Shown: in pieces, positions 57,918 through 64,000 of the stretch | How positions within the stretch are numbered: position 1 is the stretch's first letter | Layout of the letters: each line of letters opens with the position of its first letter | From: Pseudomonas sp. RIT-PI-r | GTDB taxonomy: Bacteria; Pseudomonadota; Gammaproteobacteria; Pseudomonadales; Pseudomonadaceae | Assembly (NCBI RefSeq): GCF_001297015.1 | Contig: NZ_LIGE01000025.1 | Span: forward strand, 372,001 to 436,000 | DNA: 64,000 bases | Reading direction: 5' to 3' | Made by a program: the position numbers and the translations under genes | Notes under the pieces: generated by a model | Database searches by the model: none | What the model was told of the DNA's origin: nothing | Seen by the model: the letters and a program-made list of their open reading frames with translations, nothing else

Positions 57918-58742
57918 ATGAAAAAGACGCCACTCGCGTTATTGCTAACCCTCGGTTTGCTCAACACCCCGCTGTCAGCGTTTGCCGCCACGGCACCGCT
58001 GGATCTGGTCGGACCGGTGTCGGACTACAAGATTTACGTCACCGAACAACTCGATGAGTTGGGCAGCCACACGCAGCAGTTCACCGACGCGGTGAAAAAA
58101 GGTGACCTGGCCACCGCACAAAAACTCTACGCACCGACCCGCGTTTACTACGAGTCGATCGAGCCGATTGCCGAACTGTTCAGTGACCTCGATGCCTCCA
58201 TCGACTCCCGCGTCGACGACCACGAGAAAGGCGTGAAAGCTGAAGACTTCACCGGTTTCCACCGCATCGAATACACGCTGTTCTCAGAGAAAAGCACCCA
58301 AGGCTTGAACGAGTTGGCGGACAAGCTCAACAGCGACGTCAAAGACCTGCAAACCCGCGTGGCCGGCCTGACGTTCCCACCGGAAAAAGTCGTCGGTGGA
58401 GCTGCTGCACTGTTGGAAGAAGTCGCCGCGACCAAGATCTCCGGTGAAGAAGATCGCTACAGCCACACCGACCTCTACGACTTCCAGGGCAACATCGACG
58501 GTGCGAAGAAAATCGTTGATCTGTTCCGTCCGCAGATCGAAAAGCAAGACAAGGCTTTTGTCGCGAAGGTCGACAAGAACTTTGCCACCGTCGACAAGAT
58601 TCTGGCCAAGTACAAGACCAAGGAGGGTGGGTTTGAAACCTATGACAAGGTGAAGGATAACGACCGTAAAGCGCTGGTCGGGCCGGTGAATACACTGGCG
58701 GAAGATCTGTCCACGTTGCGTGGCAAGTTGGGGCTGAATTGA
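57918..58742 (+). CDS. efeM: EfeM/EfeO-like M75-domain periplasmic protein
   Basis: This 274-residue protein has a cleavable signal peptide (about 1-24, ending AFA) and a single M75 domain with HxxE motif H115-RIE118. It lacks the cupredoxin domain, which is the EfeM layout described in other Pseudomonas. The M75 part is recognisably related to that of the upstream EfeO (shared EEDRYSHTDL near residue 180), so the operon carries both long and short forms. It lies 27 bp after efeB and ends before a long palindrome. It is probably a second periplasmic iron-binding subunit. Confidence 0.86.
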   Translation: MKKTPLALLLTLGLLNTPLSAFAATAPLDLVGPVSDYKIYVTEQLDELGSHTQQFTDAVKKGDLATAQKLYAPTRVYYESIEPIAELFSDLDASIDSRVDDHEKGVKAEDFTGFHRIEYTLFSEKSTQGLNELADKLNSDVKDLQTRVAGLTFPPEKVVGGAAALLEEVAATKISGEEDRYSHTDLYDFQGNIDGAKKIVDLFRPQIEKQDKAFVAKVDKNFATVDKILAKYKTKEGGFETYDKVKDNDRKALVGPVNTLAEDLSTLRGKLGLN

Positions 58743-58766
58743 TTTTTTGTAGCGTCTAAGCGGGCC

Positions 58767-58860
58767 CCATCGCTGGCAAGCCAGCTCCCACAGGTTCTTG
58801 GTGTACACAATATTTGTGGATCACCAAGAACACTGTGGGAGCTGGCTTGCCAGCGATGGC
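58767..58860. repeat. Long palindrome, family 5 (REP-type)
   Basis: CCATCGCTGGCAAGCCAGCT with CCCACA is inverted at the right end, and the inner GTTCTTGGTG is also inverted, so nearly the entire 94 bp can fold into one long hairpin. It ends the efe operon and the convergent pssA gene. Confidence 0.85.
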
Positions 58861-58873
58861 ATTTTCAGCAGCG

Positions 58874-60217
58874 CTAAAGTATCCGGTAGAGCAACCGCTC
58901 AATCCGCACCCGACTCACGCGCTTGAGAAACTTGGCCACCCCGGCCGGATACTCCGGCAGCGTCTCCAGATTCTGAAAACTGTCGATCCGCGTGGTATGG
59001 CGGAAAATCTCTTCCAGCTCCTTCGCTCGCGGCGCCAGCCACTCCCCCTTCGGATCATCAATCAACAACGCATTCTCCAGATCCAGACGGAACGCCCGTG
59101 GATTGAGGTTGTTGCCGGTCAGCAGCGTATAGCGCTGATCGACCCACATGCCCTTGAGGTGATAGGTGTTGTCACCATCACGCCACAGATGCAGGTTCAA
59201 CTGGCCGCTGTCGATATTGCGCTGATGCCGTTTGGCGAAGCGGCGCAGACTGATTTCGTACAGGTACGGCAGCGCCGCGATGACCTTGAACGGCTCGCTC
59301 GGCGGGATATAGAAATCGTTGGCAGTCTTGTCACCGACCACGATGTCGATCTTCACGCCACGGGCCAACGCGCGATTGATCTCGCGGATCACGCCCAGTG
59401 GCAGATTGAAGTACGGCGTGCAAATGGTCAGCTGCTTTTGCGCGCTGGCGATCAGCTCAAGAATCGCCCGGTTCAAGGGGTTGTTCTTGCCGACGCCGAG
59501 CAACGGGGTCACGGACAAGCCGTCTCGGGCGGTGCTGCCCGTGGCGGTGTCGTATGTCGCGTATTTGAGACGGCTGCGCAAGTCGCCGATGTCGTTGCGC
59601 AGGCTGCGGGTGGTCGGCAGGTTAGGCAGATCGAGGCGATGCACGGCTTTCGACTCGATCAAGCCATGCTTGACCAGATGATGCATCGAGTCCGCCAGCT
59701 CATGGCTTTGCAGCACGTGGTAGCGGTCGAAACGGTACTTGTCGAACTTGTGCAGGTAGACGTTATTCAGGCTCGCACCGCTGTAGACCACGCAATCGTC
59801 GATCACGAAGCCCTTCAAATGCAGCACGCCGAACAGTTCGCGGGTCTGCACCGGCACGCCGTAGACCGGCACTTCGCTTTCGTGCGTGCGGGTCATTTCC
59901 TGATACCACGCCGAATTGCCCGGCTGTTTGCCGGCACCGATCAACCCGCGTTGCGCACGCAGCCAGTCGACGACCACGGCGATTTCCAGCTCGGGACGCT
60001 TGAGCTTGGCGGCGTGGAGGGCATCGAGGATTTCCTGACCGGCTTCGTCTTGCTGCAAGTACAGCGCGACGATGTAGATGCGTTGGGTCGCTGCGGCGAT
60101 TTTCTCCAGCAGGCAACGACGGAACTCGGCGGCGCCGGACAGAATGGTCACAGCCTCGGCGGTCAGCGGGAAGCTGCGCAATTTAGGCAGCAAGGAGCGT
60201 TTGAAAAGCAACGGCAT
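58874..60217 (-). CDS. pssA: CDP-diacylglycerol-serine O-phosphatidyltransferase (PLD superfamily)
   Basis: The ATG at 60217 gives 447 residues, the length of E. coli PssA. Both HxKx4D motifs are present: H133-L-K135 to D140, and H353-L-K355 to D360, followed by TGNNLNPRAF. This enzyme makes phosphatidylserine from CDP-diacylglycerol and serine at the membrane, the first step to phosphatidylethanolamine. Open frame reaching past 60217 covers repeat DNA and the TetR gene in antisense and is not coding. Ribosome-binding signal is weak. Most pseudomonads also carry an unrelated CDP-alcohol-type synthase, which would make this a second route. Confidence 0.88.
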   Translation of the reverse strand: MPLLFKRSLLPKLRSFPLTAEAVTILSGAAEFRRCLLEKIAAATQRIYIVALYLQQDEAGQEILDALHAAKLKRPELEIAVVVDWLRAQRGLIGAGKQPGNSAWYQEMTRTHESEVPVYGVPVQTRELFGVLHLKGFVIDDCVVYSGASLNNVYLHKFDKYRFDRYHVLQSHELADSMHHLVKHGLIESKAVHRLDLPNLPTTRSLRNDIGDLRSRLKYATYDTATGSTARDGLSVTPLLGVGKNNPLNRAILELIASAQKQLTICTPYFNLPLGVIREINRALARGVKIDIVVGDKTANDFYIPPSEPFKVIAALPYLYEISLRRFAKRHQRNIDSGQLNLHLWRDGDNTYHLKGMWVDQRYTLLTGNNLNPRAFRLDLENALLIDDPKGEWLAPRAKELEEIFRHTTRIDSFQNLETLPEYPAGVAKFLKRVSRVRIERLLYRIL

Positions 60218-60297
60218 AGGGCTCGCAATGGGTCGAATCCGAAGAACCCGAGAGCTTACACCATCGCATCCTTCGGGTCTTGTTAGTGTCTGTAATG

Positions 60298-60371
60298 GCG
60301 TCTTCGCGAGCAGGCTCGCTCTCACCTTTGAAACGCATTCCCCTGTGGGAGCGAGCCTGCTCGCGAAGACG
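60298..60371. repeat. REP doublet, family 1
   Basis: Inverted arms CGTCTTCGCGAGCAGGCTCG and its complement with GTGGGAGC. It lies between divergent pssA and tetR genes. Confidence 0.82.
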
Positions 60372-60397
60372 ATTTCACAATCGACAAAAATACCCGC

Positions 60398-60426
60398 TTG
60401 ACCAAGGAGAACAATCGTTCTACTGT
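60398..60426 (+). promoter_or_regulatory. Candidate sigma-70 promoter giving a leaderless tetR mRNA
   Basis: TTGACC (60398-60403) and TACTGT (60421-60426) are spaced 17 bases. A start at the usual distance would be at 60432-60434, the base of the tetR ATG. No Shine-Dalgarno suitable for that ATG is present. Confidence 0.35.
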
Positions 60427-60433
60427 TTGCCAC

Positions 60434-60997
60434 ATGAACGAAATCACTAGCAACGACACGCGCGACATCATTCTGGACGTCACCGAAAAGCTGATCTACA
60501 AAAGTGGCATCGCTGCCACCAGCATGGATCTTCTGGTGAAAACCGCCGGTGTCTCCAGAAAAAGCATCTACCGTTACTTTGCCGACAAGGACGCACTGAC
60601 CGTCGCCGCCCTGCAACGCCGCGACATCCGCTGGATGCATTGGTACAGAAGCGCCGTCGATCAGGCCGAAACCCCGGCCGATCGCCTGCTCAACCTGTTT
60701 ACCGTGCTCAAAGGCTGGTTCGCCTCGGAAGGCTTTCGCGGCTGCGCCTTCATCAATACCAGCGGCGAGACCGGCGACCCGCAAGACCCCGTACGGCTGG
60801 TCGCCAAAGAACACAAACAGAAGCTGCTCGACTACGTGTGCGAGCTGTGTACCGAACATGGTGCCGAGGATCCGCAACTGCTGGCCAAACAGTTGCTGAT
60901 CCTGATTGACGGTGCCATTACCGTAGCGCTTGTGATGGGTGATCACAGTGCCGCCGATAATGCGCAATGCATGGCGCGAAAGTTATTGGACCTGTAA
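60434..60997 (+). CDS. TetR-family regulator
   Basis: The ATG at 60434 gives 187 residues. The N-terminal HTH (about 8-52) contains GVSRKSIYRYFADKDAL, and the C-terminal domain (about 75-180) has the TetR_C ligand-pocket pattern with SEGFRGCAFINTSGE, found in AcnR/YcdC-type relatives. It is a likely repressor of the DUF1348 gene 55 bp downstream or of the divergent pssA. The ligand is unknown. The gene is odd in having almost no room for a leader if the TTGACC/TACTGT promoter is used. Confidence 0.86.
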   Translation: MNEITSNDTRDIILDVTEKLIYKSGIAATSMDLLVKTAGVSRKSIYRYFADKDALTVAALQRRDIRWMHWYRSAVDQAETPADRLLNLFTVLKGWFASEGFRGCAFINTSGETGDPQDPVRLVAKEHKQKLLDYVCELCTEHGAEDPQLLAKQLLILIDGAITVALVMGDHSAADNAQCMARKLLDL

Positions 60998-61052
60998 TGC
61001 CTTAATAAGCCGGACTTGTTGTTCAATTATTAATTAGATCGGGAGACTGAAC

Positions 61053-61532
61053 ATGTCTACTGCAGCCCAGGTACGTCCGCCATTACCGCCCTTCAGCCGT
61101 GAATCGGCGATCGAGAAAGTTCGACTGGCCGAGGATGGCTGGAACTCCCGCGACCCGGAACGGGTATCGCTGGCCTACACCCTCGACACCCAATGGCGTA
61201 ACCGCGCCGAGTTCGCCAACAACCGTGAAGAAGCCCAGGCCTTCCTCACCCGTAAATGGGCGAAAGAGCTGGATTACCGTTTGATCAAGGAACTGTGGGC
61301 CTACTCCGATACGCGCATCGCCGTGCGCTATGCCTATGAATGGCACGATGACTCAGGCAACTGGTTCCGCTCCTATGGCAACGAGAACTGGGAATTCGAT
61401 GAGCAAGGCCTGATGTTCCAGCGCTATGCGTGCATCAATGACATGCCGATCAAGGAAAGCGAGCGCAAGTTCCACTGGCCGCTGGGCCGGCGCCCGGATG
61501 ATCACCCAAGCCTGTCTGACCTCGGCCTGTAA
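61053..61532 (+). CDS. DUF1348 nuclear transport factor 2-like protein
   Basis: This 159-residue protein is one DUF1348 (NTF2-like) domain. The strand-rich core with [14 protein letters not shown] near residue 30, [21 protein letters not shown]-like helices, and [14 protein letters not shown] near residue 107 is intact. Such proteins form cone-shaped small-ligand pockets and include enzymes and stress proteins, but this family lacks a known reaction. GGGAG precedes the ATG. It is downstream of tetR, perhaps in one unit, and ends at a REP doublet. Confidence 0.85.
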   Translation: MSTAAQVRPPLPPFSRESAIEKVRLAEDGWNSRDPERVSLAYTLDTQWRNRAEFANNREEAQAFLTRKWAKELDYRLIKELWAYSDTRIAVRYAYEWHDDSGNWFRSYGNENWEFDEQGLMFQRYACINDMPIKESERKFHWPLGRRPDDHPSLSDLGL

Positions 61533-61548
61533 GCCAACACAGCTCCAA

Positions 61549-61642
61549 CTGTAGGAGTGAGCCTGCTCGCGATAGCGGTGTGTCAGTCAACCTATAAGTT
61601 GAATGTTCAGACGCCATCGCGAGCAGGCTCACTCCTACAGGG
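61549..61642. repeat. REP doublet, family 2
   Basis: Inverted arms CTGTAGGAGTGAGCCTGCTC and GAGCAGGCTCACTCCTACAG. It lies between convergent DUF1348 and sfnG genes. Confidence 0.85.
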
Positions 61643-61654
61643 GATGTGTGGGGT

Positions 61655-62737
61655 TCAGGCGACGGCAGCGGTCTTTTCGGCCTCCAACTCGCGCACCAGC
61701 GGCAACACCCGCCGGCCGAAATATTCGACCTCTTCCTGAAAGTGCAGAAACCCCGCCAACACCAGATCCACCCCCACCGCCTTCAACGCGACAATCCGCT
61801 CGGCAATCTGCAACGGCGTGCCAATCAGATTGGTCTTGAAACCGTCGTTGTACTGCACCAGATCCTCGAACGTCGATTTCGCCCAGTTGCCCTCTCCTCC
61901 CGGTGACGCCCTGCCCGCCTGTTTCGCGGCATCACCAAAGGCATTCACTGCTTCCGGATCGGCCTGATCGATGATCTGCGCCAGTACGGCTCTGGCCTCT
62001 TCTTCAGTGTCGCGGGCGATGACAAAGGCGTTCACGCCAATTTTCACTGAATGATTGTTCGCCGCCGCTTTCTGACGAATATCGTCAACCTGCGCCTTGA
62101 TCCCCTCAACGCTGTTGCCGTTAGTGAAATACCAGTCCGAGACCCTTGCCGCCATGTCCCGTGCTGCCCGCGAGCTGCCGCCCTGAAAAATCTCCGGACG
62201 GCCCAGTGGTTTTGGCTTGAGGGTGTAATTGTCGAAACGGTAGAAATCGCCGCGAAAGGTGAAGTTGTCCTGACTCCACACGCCGCGCAGCGAGCGGATG
62301 AACTCCTCGGAACGGCGATAACGCTCGTCGTGCTCCAGCCAATGCTCGCCGATGGCCTGGAACTCGCCTTTGAACCAGCCGCTGACAATGTTCACCGCGA
62401 TGCGGCCATTGGTGAGTTGATCGATGGTTGCCAGTTGCTTGGCCGCCAGCGCCGGTTGCCATGGCCCGGGCAGAATCGCCGCGATCACTTTAAGTTTGCT
62501 GGTCGCTGCAAGCAGTGCATGGCTGAATGCGACGGACTCGTGCTGGAACTCGGCGCCGTAACCGGCGGTAAAGCGGATCTGCGTCAGCGCGTACTCGAAA
62601 CCGGCGGCTTCGGCGATTTGCGCCAGCTTGCGGTTGTAGTCGATGCCCCAATCCGTGCGCTGTTCAATCTTGCTGACCACCAGCCCACCGCTGACGTTCG
62701 GCACCCAGTAGGCAAATTTTACCGCTTGCTGACTCAT
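61655..62737 (-). CDS. sfnG: FMNH2-dependent dimethylsulfone monooxygenase SfnG
   Basis: The ATG at 62737 follows CGAGGAC and gives 360 residues, the typical SfnG length. The sequence opens MSQQAVKFAYWVPNVSGG and has NIVSGWFKGEFQAIGE near residue 130, both close to the known P. putida enzyme of the bacterial luciferase-like (LLM) family. It converts dimethylsulfone to methanesulfinate using reduced FMN from a separate reductase, during growth on organosulfur compounds. A good sigma-54-type promoter lies 40-55 bp upstream. No sfnR, sfnF or msuE gene is in the window. Confidence 0.93.
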   Translation of the reverse strand: MSQQAVKFAYWVPNVSGGLVVSKIEQRTDWGIDYNRKLAQIAEAAGFEYALTQIRFTAGYGAEFQHESVAFSHALLAATSKLKVIAAILPGPWQPALAAKQLATIDQLTNGRIAVNIVSGWFKGEFQAIGEHWLEHDERYRRSEEFIRSLRGVWSQDNFTFRGDFYRFDNYTLKPKPLGRPEIFQGGSSRAARDMAARVSDWYFTNGNSVEGIKAQVDDIRQKAAANNHSVKIGVNAFVIARDTEEEARAVLAQIIDQADPEAVNAFGDAAKQAGRASPGGEGNWAKSTFEDLVQYNDGFKTNLIGTPLQIAERIVALKAVGVDLVLAGFLHFQEEVEYFGRRVLPLVRELEAEKTAAVA

Positions 62738-62776
62738 TGGCGTGTCCTCGGGACATTTGAGAGATGAGAGTGGTAG

Positions 62777-62792
62777 AGCAGCAAGCGTGCCA
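62777..62792 (-). promoter_or_regulatory. Candidate sigma-54 promoter of sfnG
   Basis: Read on the minus strand: TGGCACG-CTTG-CTGC, with GG and GC at the fixed -24/-12 spacing. The start would lie about 28 bp before the sfnG ATG. Known sfn genes of P. putida depend on sigma-54 and the enhancer-binding protein SfnR. Confidence 0.6.
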
Positions 62793-62908
62793 GGCCTGGA
62801 ATGCCCGGTTTTGTTGGGTTTGTTGTGTGGTGCAGATGTTTTGTAGAGGTGGGATTTGTTGGCGGGTTGTTGTGTGGACAACAGTTGGTTTGGGGTCGGC
62901 ATGAAGAA

Positions 62909-62984
62909 TGCCTTCGCGAGCAGGCTCGCTCCCACAGGGTGGAATGCATTTCAAAATGTGGGAGCGAGCCTGCTCGCGAAGGCG
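62909..62984. repeat. REP doublet, family 1
   Basis: Inverted arms GCCTTCGCGAGCAGGCTCGC and GCGAGCCTGCTCGCGAAGGC around a 25-bp spacer. It lies between divergent genes, so it is not acting as a simple terminator. Confidence 0.85.
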
Positions 62985-63074
62985 TCAGACGGGTCGCCGC
63001 AACACTTGGAAATGAGTAACATGACCGCCCTCCCCGCAGCTCACGTTCTGCGCCCTGCCGAATAAGCCGATTCC

Positions 63075-63854
63075 ATGCCTTTCGAACTCAGCGTTGACCT
63101 CACCACTCTGGCCATTCTGGCCATCGTCGCCTTCATTGCCGGTTTCATCGACGCCATCGCCGGCGGTGGCGGCCTGCTGACCACGCCAGCGTTGCTGACT
63201 GCCGGCCTGCCGCCGCACCTGGTGCTCGGCACCAACAAGTTGAGTTCGACTTTCGGTTCGGCCACCGCCAGTTTCACCTTCTACCGCCGCAAACTGTTCC
63301 ACCCACGGCAGTGGGTGCACGCGATTGTCGGCACGCTGGTCGGTGCATTGACCGGCGCCATCGTCGCCCATTACCTGCCGGCCGAATGGCTGAACAAGAT
63401 GCTCCCGGTGATCGTCTTCGCTTGCGGTCTGTATCTGTTGTTCGGCGGTACGCCCAAAGCACCGCTGGACAGCGATGCGCCGATCAAAAAGAAATGGCAG
63501 TCGACCCAAGGTTTCAGCCTCGGTTTCTATGACGGTGTGGCTGGGCCTGGCACTGGCGCATTCTGGACGGTGAGCAGCCTGCTGCTCTACCCGATCGACC
63601 TGGTCAAGGCCAGCGGTGTGGCGCGCAGCATGAACTTCGTCAGCAACATTGCGGCGCTGTCGGTGTTCGTGTTTTCCGGGCAAGTGGACTGGATCATCGG
63701 CCTGAGCATGGGCCTGTCGGTGATGGTCGGCGCGTTCTTTGGCGCGCGCACCGCGATCAGCGGTGGCGCCAAGTTCATTCGCCCGGTGTTCATCACCGTG
63801 GTGCTGGGTTTGACCGTGCGCCTAGCCTGGCAGCACTGGTTCAGCGTGGCCTAA
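63075..63854 (+). CDS. TSUP-family permease (TauE/SafE type)
   Basis: This 259-residue membrane protein has seven to eight helices and the two family repeats, with [20 protein letters not shown] near residue 22 and [16 protein letters not shown] near residue 152. TauE/SafE proteins move sulfite, sulfonates or other small organic anions out of or into the cell. Sharing a divergent region with sfnG is consistent with a sulfur role, but many TSUP proteins are not linked to sulfur. Its last 33 bases overlap the convergent nudC gene. Confidence 0.86.
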   Translation: MPFELSVDLTTLAILAIVAFIAGFIDAIAGGGGLLTTPALLTAGLPPHLVLGTNKLSSTFGSATASFTFYRRKLFHPRQWVHAIVGTLVGALTGAIVAHYLPAEWLNKMLPVIVFACGLYLLFGGTPKAPLDSDAPIKKKWQSTQGFSLGFYDGVAGPGTGAFWTVSSLLLYPIDLVKASGVARSMNFVSNIAALSVFVFSGQVDWIIGLSMGLSVMVGAFFGARTAISGGAKFIRPVFITVVLGLTVRLAWQHWFSVA

Positions 63855-64000
63855 GCGCCGCGCCACGTAGACGTCGATCAGGTAACGGGCAATCGACTTG
63901 GACGCCGGCAACGGCGGCAGGTCGTGCACGTTGAACCACTGGGCGTCTTCGATCTCATCTTCCTGACAGACAATTTCGCCACCGGCATATTCGGCATGGA
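63822..64000 (-). CDS. nudC: NAD+ diphosphatase NudC, 3' end only
   Basis: Only the last 58 codons are in the window; the gene enters from the right edge. The visible protein runs from AEYAGGEI through [18 protein letters not shown] to [11 protein letters not shown], which matches the end of the NudC Nudix domain (the E. coli protein has a similar DDLPLLPPPGTVARRLIE ending). NudC hydrolyses NAD(H) and removes NAD caps from RNA. The Nudix box itself is outside. Its stop lies inside the 3' end of the TSUP gene, giving a 33-bp tail-to-tail overlap. Confidence 0.75.
   Translation of the reverse strand, partial: HAEYAGGEIVCQEDEIEDAQWFNVHDLPPLPASKSIARYLIDVYVARRLGHAEPVLPG

Larger units (their letters stand above)
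62738..63074. other. Intergenic region between divergent sfnG and TSUP genes
   Basis: This 337-bp region holds the sfnG promoter, a G/T-skewed stretch (62805-62900), a family 1 REP doublet (62909-62984) and a 17-codon reading at 63015 (MSNMTALPAAHVLRPAE) just before the permease gene, which may be a leader peptide or chance. No other gene was seen. Confidence 0.6.

Noticed and set aside
60218-60967. Extension of the pssA frame to 697 residues
   Set aside because: The extra part covers a REP doublet and the antisense of the tetR gene; the ATG at 60217 gives the standard PssA length.
29575-62984. Repeated inverted sequences as a CRISPR array
   Set aside because: The units are palindromic, scattered singly or in pairs between genes, with no regular spacers and no cas genes.
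63015-63065. 17-codon frame before the TSUP permease as a leader peptide
   Set aside because: There is no attenuator hairpin or codon bias to support regulation; listed only as a possibility in the intergenic entry.

Overview
The window looks like chromosomal DNA of a Pseudomonas, most likely of the P. fluorescens group. The evidence is GC-rich codon use, an arnBCADTEF-ugd operon, an sfnG gene, a fadAx-type acyl-CoA cluster, and many REP-type palindromes of the kinds common in that group. No rRNA, tRNA, CRISPR array, phage or insertion sequence was seen. Nearly everything is protein-coding, in operons whose genes often overlap by 1 to 4 bases.

Region 1 (1-19,060) is a catabolic and envelope cluster of unknown substrate. 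The minus-strand series runs from a VOC (extradiol-type) dioxygenase through a Rieske ferredoxin, a FAD monooxygenase, DUF1302 and DUF1329 envelope proteins, a Ycf48-like protein, an MMPL/RND transporter, an MFS transporter, a cupin, a fumarylacetoacetate-hydrolase-family enzyme, a sugar-type dehydrogenase/epimerase and a cyclase cut by the window edge. Divergent from it are a NahR-like LysR regulator, an alpha/beta hydrolase (C-C hydrolase type), an amidohydrolase and a GlcG/HbpS-like protein. A second LysR closes the cluster. Five dyads of the form TAT(C/T)G-N7-C(G/A)AT(A/G), each holding a T-N11-A core, sit in front of these units and suggest one LysR regulon. This is the best candidate for an undescribed system in the window.

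Region 2 (19,249-24,553) has a CsbD-like membrane protein, a DUF1206 membrane protein, and a complete FecI-FecR-TonB receptor cell-surface signalling set with a candidate Fur box.

Region 3 (24,596-29,563) has an EutR-like AraC regulator divergent from a glutamine-synthetase-like amine ligase, a polyamine-binding protein and a PuuB-like oxidase, which suggests gamma-glutamylated polyamine or amine catabolism.

Region 4 (29,816-42,156) has pqiB-pqiC without pqiA, a lone tyrosine recombinase, and the eight-gene arnBCADTEF-ugd operon for 4-amino-arabinose modification of lipid A.

Region 5 (42,157-54,228) has a GNAT remnant between REP pairs, an MFS transporter, an HPP protein, a valine-type pair (HIBYL-CoA hydrolase and acyl-CoA dehydrogenase), and a five-gene fadAx-like operon (acyl-CoA synthetase, SDR, thiolase, acyl-CoA dehydrogenase, enoyl-CoA hydratase) with an AraC regulator.

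Region 6 (54,460-64,000) has a Fur-box-preceded ferrous iron operon efeU-efeO-efeB-efeM, a PLD-type phosphatidylserine synthase, a TetR regulator with a possible leaderless promoter, a DUF1348 protein, sfnG with a sigma-54-type promoter, a TSUP permease, and the 3' end of nudC.

Thirteen intergenic inverted-repeat loci (REP-type doublets plus one MITE-like unit) all lie after position 27,000. None was seen in the first 27 kb, although that part is also packed with operons.
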